Assembly: GCA_026873275.1 (NCBI GenBank)
Contig: JANTUC010000016.1
Location: forward strand, 186,001-250,000
Source: Pseudopithomyces maydicus
Lineage: Eukaryota > Ascomycota > Dothideomycetes > Pleosporales > Didymosphaeriaceae
Direction of reading: 5' to 3'
Length of the DNA stretch: 64,000 nucleotides
Shown here: in pieces, positions 7,972 through 19,890 of the stretch
How positions within the stretch are numbered: the stretch's first letter is position 1
Layout of the letters: every line of letters begins with the position of its first letter
Position numbers and translations under genes: made by a program
Notes under the pieces: model-generated
Told to the model about the DNA's origin: nothing
Seen by the model: the letters and a program-made list of their open reading frames with translations, nothing else
The model's database searches: none

Positions 7972-10869
7972 CTACAAGCCCGTGGCCACGCTCGCCCTCG
8001 CACTAACCGGTTCCTGGCTCTGGCTCGACCTGGAATGCGACGTCGAATGCGACGTCGAATGCGAATGCGAGTGTGAGTGCGAATGCGAGTGCGAGTGTGA
8101 GTGCGAATGCGAGTGCGCATGAGAGTTTGCGTTTGCGTTTGCGTTTGAATTTGCATTCGAATTCGCATTCGAATTCGTCCCACCCCCGCCGACCGGAACG
8201 CCGTGAGACTGCGCCAGGGTACGATGGAAGGAGCCGATTTTCTGGAAACCCCTATTTTCGTTGTTAGCTTGTGCCTTGACTTCGCACTTGTATATATATA
8301 TGTATGTATATATTTCCATCGTCCGTTCGTTCTTTTAGAAACGCCGAGCGAATCGAATTTGGAGCTAGAGATAGAGATAGACGCAATGAAATGAAATGAA
8401 ATGTAAACAAAGCACGGTACTCACTTCGACAAATCGAACCCCTCCTCCTCGGGCTCCTCCTCGAACACGCCCAAGCTGGCGCCCCTCACCATGCCAGGCT
8501 TCGCATCGAACCCATTGACATTCGAATTCGATCTGGAGCGCTGTATCGCTGCTGCGCCGGGGCGACTAACGGGGCGACTGACGGTGCGGCTCGGGCTCTC
8601 GGGGGGCTGATCCTCGTCGTCGCCGTCGTCCTGTTTCTCGTCTCCGTCCTTCTCCTCGCTGTCGCCGCTGCGGTCGTCCTCGTCGGAGCGCATGATGGGC
8701 GGGCTGCTGGGCTGGGGGGCCTCTTCGTCGTCGCGGGTGTCGCTTCCTGCGGGGCGGAGCTTGATGGGACTGAGGTCGAGGGGCTGTTTGGCGGGGGTGC
8801 TGGGCAGGTCGATGTATTTCCAGAAGGGGGCCGGGCTGGAGAAGTTCATGTATTGGGAGGGTACTTGTGCGGTGGATGGGGGCGCGAGCCGTGGTGCGTG
8901 GCGGGTGACCAGGGGGTGACTAGGGGGTTCATTCTGGAGGAGTCTTGCGCGCCGTTGGCGTTGCTGGTTGTGACGTCCGAGTAGAGGGTAGGTGGGGAAT
9001 TAGCAGCATCACCACGGAGGCCACTTACGTTGGGCTTCACTGGGTCTACGGATGGAGATGATTCCAATCCCCGGTGAACGTCCTCCGTGCCTTTGACGAA
9101 CGCTGGACCGCGGGTATCATCTTCTGCGTAGAGCAGTCTCTTCGCCGGGGTTACAAATCGATCGCTGGTGAACTTGGGGGATTGCTTCAGGACTCCTGGT
9201 TGGCTCGGTACTCGGGGACCACGATCAGGGGTATACGACTCGTTGGCGATTGGAACAGACGCCAGCGGTGGTGTTGTCGAACGTGGCGGGGATTTTATGC
9301 GGGCTGCGGCTTCTTGTCTGCGAAAACTATCCGGCTGTCCGAGGGCCCCCTGGAGTCGTTCCGATGCTTGCAATGGGTTGTCTCGTTGGTGCTCTCGGAA
9401 CTGGCCTAGAGCAGGTGAGCTTGGTCCGGATGTGTCCATGCGGAATTGCCCACCGCCTTTGCGTGGGTTAAGCATCTGTTTCTTTAAAAAGTCCTCTCTT
9501 TCGCTATCTGTAATCTTCCATTTCATGCCCTTTCCAGGCTCGTCCGTGCGGCGGGCTACCTTCTCGAAGCACTTGTTGAGCGACAGATTGTGACGAATCG
9601 AATTTTGCCAGCCGCTGCTCGTGTTGCGAAAGAAAGCGTAGTGTTCTCTGATAAACTCGTAAATGTTGGAGAGGGTAAGCATTTGCTCTTCGCTTTGCAG
9701 AATGGCCTGGCCGATGAGCTGGGCATAACTATGTGGCGGTTTGATGTCCTTGGCCGAATCCTGGCTGTAATCAATGTCCTCGGTAGAATCTAACATCATG
9801 CCACGGGGATACGTCGAAGGCGAGCCCTTGCCGCGCGAGAAGGTGAGAGGCGTGCCAGGCATGGGACGTCCAGGAGTCGATGTCAATAGACTGCTGTTTG
9901 GATGTGCCTGCCTGCTGCGCGCGGATGTTGGGGGAATGGATCATACGGATCACGCTTCGGGGTCGGCCCACTGGGATGAGCATGCAGCGGCGCAGTGCGC
10001 GAGGTAGGGTGGCCGTCTTCCTCATCCGTGAGTCCTGCATTGTGGTTGTTGAGCGTCTGGCGCCAGATCATAGGGTGAAACTCGTCCGGTCCCTCGGCCA
10101 GAAGGAAGAGCATCTGAGTTCCCATGACCTGGATGCATATGCCCGAATGCAGCGGCTCGCGTTGTCCCTTGGCCAAGCTCTTGTCGTCCAGCTTGAGCCC
10201 GTTGCGGCTGTTGCATGTGAGGTACCACACCATATCGTCACTGTCGTACTCTATATCGGCGTGGACTCTGGAAACCTGGCGTTCGGGACCCAGGTCGATA
10301 TCAACTCCCCAGGCATTCGACTGGCTCGTTTCGCTGTACTCGGGTCCACTCGTGGGCAAGGGGCGGCTCTGCTGGCGGGAGGCTGCATCTGCACGGCCGA
10401 TGATGAATCGTGTCTTCTGCACGAAGAAGCACCAGTCGCGGGCAGCGACCTTGGCAAAGGCGGCGACGTTGTTGCCGATGGCCTTGCGCATCTGCAGGTC
10501 GTTGGCGAAGTCGATGGAGGCATTGGTGGTGTAGCCCGGTATTCGCAGGTGGTTGATGAGGTGGTTCTGGCGCTCAATGGGGTCCATGGGCTCGTCGGCA
10601 TTGGCCTCGGGCAGGGTGGCATTCGAGTCGTTGCTACCAACCGAGTGCCTGCGGCTGTGGGCTGACAGACTGACAGCGGCGGCTTCCTCGGCGCCGTTCA
10701 GCGACGCAAAGGGCGTCTGGGTCTTTACGGGCGAGGCATGGGCGCTGCCGATCTTCCTGCGCTTCCGCGAGGGTGTGGCCATCGAGTCTGGCGTGTCTGC
10801 GTCTGAGGGCTGGTTGTCGGCCTCGCGGCGGGAGCGCAGGCCGGCTCGCCTGGTCGCCGAGGGCGGCAT
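7972..10869 (-). CDS. Forkhead transcription factor with FHA domain (Fkh1/Fkh2 type)
   Basis: Four exons (9947-10869, 9029-9893, 8425-8933, 7972-8251) give 858 residues with phases that all agree. Order: a basic Ser-rich N-terminus (MATPSRKRRKIG); an FHA domain at about residues 150-260 with the phosphothreonine-binding motifs RFIIGR, SRVHADI and CNSRNG; a forkhead domain at about 350-440 (KPPHSYAQLIGQAI, GWQNSIRHNLSLNKCF, KGMKWKI); then a disordered acidic tail. Fkh1/2 proteins bind DNA through the winged helix and drive G2/M and silencing programmes, with the FHA domain docking phosphorylated partners. The C-terminal exon starts KGFQKIGSFHRTLAQSHG and ends in long Asn-Ala and Ser-His dipeptide repeats encoded by a hexamer repeat. 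The start at 10869 is inferred; an open frame extends upstream through low-complexity sequence. Confidence 0.9.
8034..8162 (-). repeat. Hexanucleotide repeat encoding Ser-His and Asn-Ala tail
   Basis: About 130 bases of six-base units read as alternating Ser-His and Asn-Ser-Asn-Ala in the last exon of the forkhead gene. Unit length keeps the frame. The same DNA in the other frames codes for Arg-rich or Glu-rich repeats, which are artefacts. Confidence 0.85.
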
Positions 10870-12251
10870 GGGGGGCGCTGGTGCTGGCGGTGGCGGAGGT
10901 GGAAGGGTGATGCACGGCGGGTGCTGGGTGCTGGGTGTTGGGTGCTGGGTGCTGGGTACGCGGGTGGTTGTTTCGCCCCGCGCAGACTCGAGCGGGATGC
11001 GCTGCCCGTCGCGTCCGGTGGTGGGTTTCGCTGCGGGTGGGTAGGCGCGTGGGCGGCCAGCAGGCGCTGTCTGGCAGGTGGTGTCCGGGCAGAGGGCAGT
11101 GGGAGGCTGGTTGCAGGGCAGGTTGGAGCGGTGCGGGTGCGGTGGAGGAAACGGCGTGGAGGAAACGGCGCGCGTGTGTGCTGCTCGGCAGGGTGCGGTG
11201 CGCAGGTGGTGGGTTGTTTGTTTTCCCCTCTTGCGCGAGACGGAACGGCGGGACCTTCGTTTGGGCTTGTTGGACGTGTGTGTTGGGCGGCGCACCCGGT
11301 GTCAGTCGTGGAGTCAGGCCAAGGCAACACGTCTCGCCCGTCCCAAGGATCACGAAGGCGTGCAGGAAGGGTATCGCGGCTCAATGGCGTCTACTGCTAG
11401 CCGTGCCCATCGCGGCATCAGCCCACACGTGATCCCGGCGCGTCTACCTCTATCGATTGAGGCGCCGCCCTGCACGCCCGTTTATTCGCCCTGCGACCGC
11501 GCTGGACATTCCGGAGACAGACACCAACCGCCCGGCGCCCTCTGCCGTCGCTCGTCAAACACCCGCCGTGCGCCGTCCGTCAACAAGCCTTTTGTTGTTG
11601 TGCACAAACGCTCCCGGCCAAGCGCGCTTCTTTCGTCATCAACGCGAACGAACACATGCGGCGGCCCACAGCGGACTGCACCGCACCCAGCAGTTCGCAG
11701 CAGCCCAGCCCACACCCGCGCCCAAGCCCGGCCTGCACTGACACCGAAAATCAAAAAAAGGGGGGCTGTCCTCCGCCTTGTCGTCGTGTCGTTGCTGAAA
11801 ACTTTTTCCATCACGCAGCTGACGGCACGCTACACAAAAGGGTAAACAAAAATCTCACCCACCCCCGGAACGCCTCGCTCAGCAGACCCACATTACATCA
11901 TCACCCCAACCACCCATTTGCGCCCATCCTCAACACCATTCCAGACGGAAGAACTAGTCAATTTTGGAACATGATCACGACATTGCAGATTTGTGATTAT
12001 TTTCTAGACAGGCCATCTCGTTCTACTATCTTATATTATCAAACCATAATAAAATTGCGTGTGCGATTCCAGAACGAACACTTGTAATTCTTACAATACC
12101 GGACATTACCATAGCATCATGGCATTATATAAATTGTCATTATTCTCTACCCAGACAGACAGCCCATATCCTATCCAAGCCTCCCCTCCATCTCACTCCA
12201 TCTCATAAAAAAAAGACATTAAACAATAACGCGCGCTTCGTGTACGGCTCT
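10870..12251. other. Forkhead promoter/leader and GH3 downstream region
   Basis: The forkhead gene reads leftward, so its promoter and 5' leader lie here. A GGGTGCTG-type tandem repeat sits at about 10918-10970. Open frames up to 255 residues on both strands are Pro/Arg/Gln-rich and have no domain signal. The right end (12060-12250) is AT-richer and is the likely 3' untranslated region of the minus-strand GH3 gene. Confidence 0.45.
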
Positions 12252-15188
12252 TCAAAACGCCAGCTCCTCCCTCAGCGGCAGCTTCCTCGACGACGACCCC
12301 ACATGCACCGTCTTAGCATACTCACTAATGACCCAATTCTGGCTCTCCGTATCCCAATTCGACACGTCGCGGCGCGTGATCTCCGCCGTGAACGTCGCGC
12401 TCTTACCGGGTTGAATGCTCAGGCGATCAAAGTTGCGCAGGGCGACGACGGGGTCCTGCGGTCCGCCGAGCGAGATGTAGAGCTGCGCGACCTCGTCGCC
12501 CGCAACGGTGCCGTTGTTGGTGACGGTCGCGGACACGGTGAAGAGGACGTCCCAGAGCTGCGGGTTGCCTCCGGGGCCGCCGCCGGCGGGGATGCGGGGC
12601 TGGGGTGAGCCGTCCGTGGCGCCCGGGGGTAGGTGTAGTTGAGGCCGTACTCGGGGTCGGCGGATGCGTCGGCCAGGTCGGTCGAGTTGAGGTAGGGGTA
12701 GATGTAGGCCTCGACGTAGGTCAGGTTGGAAGGCCACTGGTACAGGGAGGCATCGTGGCTGGCGTTGCCCAGGCTAGGGCTGCCTGCGTCAGACCCGTTG
12801 TGGGCGTGTAAGGGGCGGCTGGGACCTTGGTGACGGTCAAGTTGGAGTAGGAGAAGGTCGTGTAGGACAATCCGAATCCAAACTCGTAGACGGGCGTGAT
12901 GTTCTTCTGGTCGAACGCACGGTAGTCGATGAAGACACCCTCCTCGAAGAGATCTTGGGGGCTGTCGTGCCCGTTGGTGGGCTCGTAGATGAGGTCTGGG
13001 CCGTACTCGGTTGCGTTGGTACCCCAGGTGAATGGGGTCTTGCCACCTGGGTTGACACGGCCGTACAGAACATCGGCGATGGCGTTTCCGGACTCTTGTC
13101 CAGGAAGACCGGCCCAGAGGATGGCGGTGACGTTCTCGCTGTCGGAGAAAGAATCGATAAGAACCGGGCCAACTGAGTGGATGACAACGATAGTGTTGTT
13201 GCAGTAGGCCGAGACGTTCTTAACGAGATCCTCGCCGCCTTGCCAGATGGTGAGGTTGTTTCGGTCACCAGCGTTGCCGTCAACAGTGATGTAACCTTCG
13301 CCAGAGTCTGCGTTAACAAAGACGATAGCGTGGCTGGCCTGCTTGGCGACAGACATGATCTGAGTCCAAGCATAGTTGTCGGTGACAGATTGCAGGATGC
13401 TTCCCTTGCTGGCAAGCTCGCTCTTGATTGCATCGAGAGGCGTCACGAGGTAGGGGAAGTCGGCTGTTCCAGATCCCCAGCCCATGGCAAGGGTGCCGTT
13501 GTCACAGCCACGGTCGTTGCAGCCATTGGGTCCGTACTGGTTGTCACCAGCATCTTGCCCGAAGACAGCAGTGTTCTTCTCGTTACCCTTGAGAGGAAGC
13601 ACGCCGTTGTTCTTCAAGAGAACGGTGGACTTGGCCGATGCAACACGGATGGCCTGGTAGTGGTCGGCTCGTACATCGACGTGCTGGTTGATCAGTCCGT
13701 ATCCGGCCTCGGCGAAAGCATGCTGATATCCGTAGGTATCGCGCGACCAGCTGTTGAAGTTGACTGGCACAGCGTGGCGATCGCGGCCAACAAGGTAGTA
13801 GGCGGACATGATGCGCGTGACCATGTCGTCCAGGCGCCATTCGGGGACAGTTCCGTTGATGATGGACAGGGTCAAGTTAGGACCCCAGAAAGAGTAGCCG
13901 CTATCAAAGTCGGTGTCACCCTGCATTGTTAGCTGCAATCGATGGCTGGTGGCAAGTAGTGCTTACAGGCATGGTCATGTCAAGACCAGCGAGGGTAGAT
14001 GCCACACCGGAGTGCTGGGCATCCCAATCCGACATGATGAAGCCCTGGAAACCAAGCTCGCCCTTGAGGATATAGTTCTGCAGGTACGAATTCTGGCAGA
14101 CCTGGGAGTTGTTCGCCTTGTTGTAAGAGCACATGATACTACCAGTGCCAGCGCGGACAGCTACGGTCGTTAGTCGGCCTTCTCTCCAAATACAGAGTAG
14201 GATGGCTTACCGTCAGCAAAAGGCCACAAGTACAGCTCGTGGAGCGTCTTGTCATCCACATTGGAGCTGATGGCATCGACAAATCCAAAGTCCTCGAAGT
14301 TTCCAGGCGAGCGGAAGTGCTCCTGCTCGTTCAGGATGTAGTGCTTGGTGCAAGCAATGACACCAGCATCTTGGATGCCCTTGACGGTCTCGGCAACAGC
14401 AATGCCAGAAAGAATGGGGTCGGGGCTGAAGCCTTCCCAGTTACGTCCCCCTTGGGGTTTCGGCCAAGAGGGCCAACTACAGGACCAAGCTGGACATCGA
14501 CGCCTTTACCGCGGTGTTCGACGCCCATCTGGTAGCCTCGACGGTAGAACTCGCCGCGGTCCCAAGAGGCGGCGATGGTGCCTCCGGCCGGGAAGGCGGA
14601 AACATAGTCGGCAAAGCGTACACCAAGCGGGCTGTCCTGTGTGCAGAAGCCGGGGAAGCCGAGACGCGGGACAGCTCCAGTGTTGCCAACACTTCGCAGG
14701 TTAGCTGTGCTCATGGAATTCAGCTGGTTGGGCTATTCGGTCACTCACCAGGCCTCGCCTTCCCACCCAACACCGGTGGTCAAGTTGACCTTTTCGAGCA
14801 GCGTCAACTGTCGGACGAAAGCTTGTGCTTTTGCGACGGCTTCGGCCCAGCCCGGGGCAGAGCTATCCACCCAGGGGCTAGGATAGAAAGGAGGGCTGGA
14901 TTCGTAGCTGGCGCCGCCCGGTGTGGTGCCATTGGGACCGCCGGGAGTGGTGTACTGTGGTGTTTACGTTAGCAAATGGTGGTAAACACGGGCGGAAATG
15001 CAGACATTGGCGACTCGCAGGTAGGGGAACAGGGACAGGAAGAAGTGCGCCCAAGCAGCCGTCATGAGTGCAGCTTGTGTCGCGATTTCTCATGCAGAAG
15101 ATGGTGTGGAGGTGTGCAAAGGCAGAAGGCGTACCTGGGACTGGGCGATGCCCAACAGGGCGGGAGCGAGCCACGCGCGATGCAGCAT
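12252..15188 (-). CDS. Secreted GH3 beta-glucosidase with three apparent 1-base deletions
   Basis: Exons 15135-15188, 14749-14954, 14211-14691, 13967-14160 and 12252-13920 encode an extracellular beta-glucosidase of about 868 residues. The signal peptide is MLHRAWLAPALLGIAQSQ. Landmarks in order: EKVNLTTGVGW; GVDVQLGPVVGPLGRNP; the nucleophile loop GFIMSDWDAQ (Asp of SDW); the second domain with STVLLKNNGVLPL; and a C-terminal fibronectin III-like domain ending SSSRKLPLREELAF. It releases glucose from cellobiose and other beta-glucosides. The frame breaks three times, at G3 12777-12779, G5 12625-12629 and C5 14447-14451; adding one base at each makes every splice phase and the total length consistent, and the sequence between the breaks still matches GH3 proteins. 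Either the assembly lost bases in homopolymers or this is a very young pseudogene. Domain and family call is firm; intactness is not. Confidence 0.85.
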
Positions 15189-17280
15189 GTTGTCGAGGAA
15201 TGCTCTCCGTCCAAATGCTGGGTAGCAATTGAGCGTAAGGATGCCGAAGACTGTATAAGACTACGGCTCAGACGTGCAGGCGCTCGCAAGCCAGAAGGCA
15301 GACGCAAGGAGAGCTCTGGTTTTTATTCACAGCTGCAGCTCCCCGAGCTTCGACCCCGGACGGGGACACACACCCCGGCCCTGGTAGGTTGCGGGGGCTC
15401 ATGCACGCTCAGGCACACCTGCTGATCCACAGCACCACAGCCAACGCGATGGAGGCGGGTCGACTTGGGTACGTGGGACCGGCACGCAGCCCTCACCTGT
15501 CGCCTGTCGTCCGTTGGGATGCCCGGGGCGACGAAGCCTGTCTCGGCTGCGCGTCGCTGAGGCCTCTCTCTCTCTGTGTCCCCCCTCTGTGTCCCTCTCT
15601 CGGGCTCTCTGTCTCGGGCGCCCCCCGACCGAGTCATCACAATCTGGAGGTATTCGTTGGCTGCGTCATACACTCATCCCTCGCAGCACATCGTCATTTC
15701 CCGCGCCCGTGCGCAAAAACGCCAAATGCCCAGCCAGCCCCAGCCGCCGCCATCCACTGTTCCCCCGGAGCTTACTCTCCACCACGATGCGGGGTCGCCT
15801 GGCGCCCCAACGCCAGCGTTGCTTGCACCGAGAGGCACGGCAGCACGCCCACGCCCTCGCCCTCTTCTTTATTCGCTCATCCGCCTCACGCCACGCCCGG
15901 TATCTGCTCCGTCCTGGTGCTGGCCTGCCAACTTTGCCCCCGAGCTTGTCCCGGCTCTCTCTTTCTGCCCGTCCGCAGGGCGCTACCCGTATTCATACTG
16001 GCTACCCTGCCTAGTCTACAGCAAGCACTGTACGTACACAGCAGAAGCGGGCCCACCTTCGCCTTTTCTTCGGCTCGCACACAGCATTCGCATCGAGCAT
16101 TCCGACCTCTCTCTTTTCCCCGCCCATGCATCCCGGTGGCCCTCCTCGTCGACCCTTCGAATTGGGAAGGTGCGACTACCAGATCCGCGTCATCGGTCCG
16201 TGAAGCTACTCAGTAGCACAGTACTACACTGCCACCCGCCGCCAAACCCTCTTGCCGTCATCGACTGTCCCTTGTCTCGTTGAATCCCGTGCAGGCCATC
16301 CCCAGTTTTTCCCCAATCACCACCCGCGAATCTCCGCCCGTCGTCATCCCACTAGTAACATCGCCAAGCCACAAACGCTCTGCAACCGTCGTCGTCAAGC
16401 CATCTGTATCCACTCCAAAGTACCTAGCTATGCCCGACTATCGAATGTTCGCTGCTAGCTTCCGAGCCACCACCGGAATCAACGTCCGTGGCAGCCGCGA
16501 AGAGTACCCTCGGTCTCACTCCATGCAGGGTGTACCAATACACTTTTGACATCTCTCGTGACTTGACTACCTCGGGACCCCGTCTTCTTTGCCGAGCCAC
16601 CTTACCGAAATCGGTTATTCTAGAACCATTCCCTGATATTCCACATCTTGGGACTGGTGCTGACCGCCCGCGGAGCCGGGAGCAGTCATGCTGTGTGCCC
16701 TCGGTAGACAGGCTACAGGTAAAGTTTACATCGTCATGGGACGTTCAGAGACCTCGCTCCAGTATCCGCCTCTCCACAATTTACACTGCCGTGACTTTCT
16801 TGCATGATGGCCGCCTCTCATCGAGATCAGCCTTGTTCAGTATTTACGCTATATGTTTGCTAGGAGTGACAATCCACTAGCACGGTGAAAAATCTCCAAT
16901 TCGCGCAGTACAAAAGGTATGCACTACTCAACGCTGAAAGTGAATATTAAATCTTTGAAGAATGCTATTCGATATTTCCTGGCTGATTTCGTCTAGTCTT
17001 GCGCCACTTATTCTGGCGAGGTATGAGTCCGACAAATTCATCAGGTACAGTGATAGGTATCCCCTCGATATTTTAATGAGAGCTTCTGCGCTCTTCTAGT
17101 TTCTTCTCTCGGCGTGAAGTTTGGACGTCGCCAAGTTCATCCTTTTTGACTACCTCGGCCTGCCAACCCCAACTCGCTGTCCATCCCCTGGCTTCCTTCT
17201 ACATAGCTCCTGGATTCTATCGACGTGGCTAGTCATCTAGTTAGAGCATCGCCTTTTCCGAGAGGCATTCATCCATATCC

Positions 17281-17410
17281 GATTCACACTTGGCCATGCA
17301 TCTTTCGAGCTTGGATTTGGCATCTCCCAAAGGCGCATTTCCTTTTCTCCCATTCACACTTGGTCAATCAATTTTCGAGCTCGGAGTCAACACCTCCCAA
17401 AGGCGAACTT
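17281..17410. repeat. Imperfect direct repeat, two 60-base copies 70 bases apart
   Basis: Copies at 17281-17340 and 17351-17410 share TTCACACTTGG, TTCGAGC and TCCCAAAGGCG at matching positions, at roughly three quarters identity by eye. They lie in non-coding DNA. Origin unknown; they could be a decayed tandem duplication inside a mobile-element remnant. Confidence 0.7.
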
Positions 17411-17717
17411 GTCATCTTTTCTGTTCTATTGCTTCTTCATTCTCCTCATGACCTCAAAGTGTGGACCCCATTCAGCTCCTCTTTGGCTCCAATTTTTTGA
17501 TAGTTGCTGCATCTATCATGCGGTCCAGTCCTCGATTTCGAGATAGCTGGAGAGAGTCAATCGTTCGTCTGGATTGTGTTTCCGGAAACTGTACTGATGT
17601 GGTGAAATAATTATCGGGCTGTTTGTCAAGAGACCGACCATCTACCACTTCCGCCCCAACATGCTCTCCACGCTCTTATCAATTACTTCCGCCTTCCCAT
17701 GTTTGGGCAATTGTTTC

Positions 17718-17794
17718 GTGCTCCGCGTTGTTGAACCCGTTGCGTCTGGTCGCCTTTGGTTGGAGTCGGCATGAGCCGTCTAGATCCTTACGAC
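17718..17794 (+). repeat. Dispersed repeat, copy 1
   Basis: This 77-base stretch matches 60481-60558 in the same orientation, with long shared blocks such as GGAGTCGGCATGA and CCTTACGAC. Most differences are C/T or G/A transitions. It is probably part of a short mobile element or its terminal region that was mutated after duplication. Confidence 0.75.
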
Positions 17795-17849
17795 AATAAT
17801 CGAATGAATGTCCAATTTCGAAGAGTTCGTCCATTCTTCCAAGCTCCTC

Positions 17850-19890
17850 TTAGCTGAAAGATGGCATTCCGAAATCCGGATCAACCAATCTTTTCCAATC
17901 AGACAACCGTGCGCTTCCATCTCTGCCGTCATCATTGTTCAAATCTTCCCTCTTCCAAAATGTTTTCAACAGTCCAAGGACAACTTTGTAGTTGCCTATT
18001 CTTCGCTCTTTCAACCCTTCATCAAGTATCCTCATTATTTCCATGCGATCCCGGTCCTCCGTTGTATTACACGCTATCACAAACAATGGCCAAGGAGATG
18101 TGCAAACTTCCGCCATCAGGTGGAGGCACGAGAACGACTGACGTATAAGGACTGGAACGGTGGGAAACGGACTGGGCGACTTTGGCGAACCAGTCATCGA
18201 AGAAGTTGGAGCAACGTCTGGGTATGTATTATACAAATATAGGATCGCAGCGATACGGTAAAGTTCGGCCGTCTGGCGAATACGAATATGCGATATGTGG
18301 CCGGCGCATTCATCGGTATGTATGAAAACTTTCTGATGAAGATTTAGCAAGCGTGTCCGCAGATGCATGGTCAAAGATTTTAATTCGGACTCTGGGCAAC
18401 AGACATCCATAGCCAAGAGGGTGCGTAATTGGTTGATACACGAGATTATTCGCAACACCTCGGCCGAACATCCGAAGACCCCGATGATCCTGTCATCAGT
18501 TTCGGTGCTTAGATGACACTGGTAGATGGGATTTCGAGGTTCATGCATTTTTCGGTCGATAGTAGGGCTATGTGGCACCAGAATATCGTGAACGGAAGGC
18601 GTTGTCGCGCCGAATTCGGATGGGTATGTAAACTCGGATAACGTATGGTGGTATTCATACCAATCTTTCAGGAATGGGTTACATTTATGTCGATTTTCAG
18701 GCATAATCCGGCGGTAGGCAACGACGAGATTACGGGCACCTTGGAGGTGTGTGTACCAGCTCGTGTCAGAAGCATCGAATACCTAGGAGTCGTTCAGTCG
18801 ACATGGTCTTTTTTATTGCGGTCAGAAACTTACACTGTACACGCAAAGCATCATGCACGCCGCAAATTGGGTAAGTCGAGTTTTGTCATCGGGAAGAGGC
18901 CCTGCATTGAAACTGTTGGAAAGCGCCTTGATGGCCCTAACCTTATGACCAAGTGCTTCATCCCGGCTTCCGAGGTGGAACGACGCCAGTGCTAGTATGG
19001 CTTGCAAAAGGCTTGTCGCGGACGGGTCGTTGGACGTCAGCGCCAGGGGCATGAGCTGGAGACGAAAACCGTTCGTGCTATCATCAATGGTCGTTATCAT
19101 TCTGGCTACAACCAATTCGTCTGGAAGTTGTCGTTAGCACTTTTCTTTGTCAGCGTCTCGGCAGAAACTGAACGAGCGATTTGCGAATTCGAGTCCTGTC
19201 GGCAATGAGAAGGCAATGTAATGCGAGCAGATGGCCCAATCGCCGGGCCCGCCCAGCCTTGCCGACACAAGTGCGACACACGAGGATTGCTAGCAGTGGA
19301 GTAACTCACAATACGATAAAAGCGTCCCATCACGCTCACCGAGATCTAAATTCCACAACTCCAGACCTTGCGGCACATTGGCTCGAGTGTCAAAGTCAAC
19401 TAGTGAATATCCCACTTCAAGCAGATCTCTCATAGTACGTCTTCGCCCTTCGACATCTTCCATGCCTGTATTAAGGAAGTAAAACTCGCCGGACCTGGTT
19501 ACATAATTGGTTGCCCTGACATCTGGGTCTGCCTCGTACTTCTTCTGCTTTCTTCTTCCGTCATGCTTGTCGGGCCATGCAAGCTTCAATCCATACCCTT
19601 TACACGCCCTTTTCGCCCTCGTGCAATTTGCGCAGCATGGCAGTGCGCGGTCACACCCGACTTTACGCTCTTCACACCGATAAGTCAGAAGGAATTCAAA
19701 AAGAAAAACGTCAAGGAGAAGTATAAAGGCAGCAAATACCGAGCTTTGTGTATAGGATAATAAGCGTCCGTAGGATTCGTCCGCCCGGACAAAGCATGAT
19801 GCGCAATTTTGCCCAGAGACTTGAGCGAGATGAAGAAAAAAACGTACCTTTACACGTCCAGCAATTGCTCTTAGCCGTCGGTAGAGTCAT
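17850..19890 (-). CDS. Zn2Cys6 transcription factor with Fungal_trans_2-type domain
   Basis: Exon 1 (19848-19890) and exon 2 (19310-19669) join across a 178-base intron to form the zinc cluster: CWTCK from exon 1, then ERKVGC, CCANC and TRAKRAC in exon 2, with Cys spacing that fits a binuclear Zn2Cys6 motif. The later exons (18834 to about 19110, and 17850-18782, with a 51-base intron) read LQLMPLALTSNDPSATSLLQ, AILALASFHLG, YTHLQGARNLV and TAELYRIAAILYLYNTYP, the pattern of the fungal-specific regulatory domain 2 (as in Pro1/UPC2-like regulators). Splicing between 19310 and 19110 is unresolved: I found no phase-consistent pair of sites there. The protein should bind CGG-type DNA sites in the nucleus. 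Target genes are unknown; neighbours give no strong hint. Confidence 0.75.

Larger units (their letters stand above)
15189..17849. other. Long intergenic region with two repeat features
   Basis: This 2.7 kb lies upstream of the GH3 gene and downstream of the Zn2Cys6 gene. The first half is C/T-rich. A short frame from 16430 (MPDYRMFAASFRATTG..., about 39 codons) may be a small exon but has no support beyond its composition. A 60-base direct repeat and one copy of a dispersed element are listed separately. Confidence 0.45.

Noticed and set aside
9074..9593. Plus-strand open frames over the forkhead gene
   Set aside because: Antisense shadows of the forkhead exon; no domain and no splice support.
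10634..11845. Several long overlapping frames on both strands upstream of the forkhead start
   Set aside because: GC-rich, Pro/Arg/Gln-rich low-complexity sequence where all frames stay open by chance; best read as promoter and leader.
13177..13932. Long open frame (251 codons) on the plus strand
   Set aside because: It lies exactly antisense to the large GH3 exon and its composition is the mirror of that exon.
15389..16283. Three overlapping plus-strand frames of 166-275 codons
   Set aside because: C/T-rich DNA with three frames open at once, Ser/Pro/His-rich and without domains; no frame stands out.
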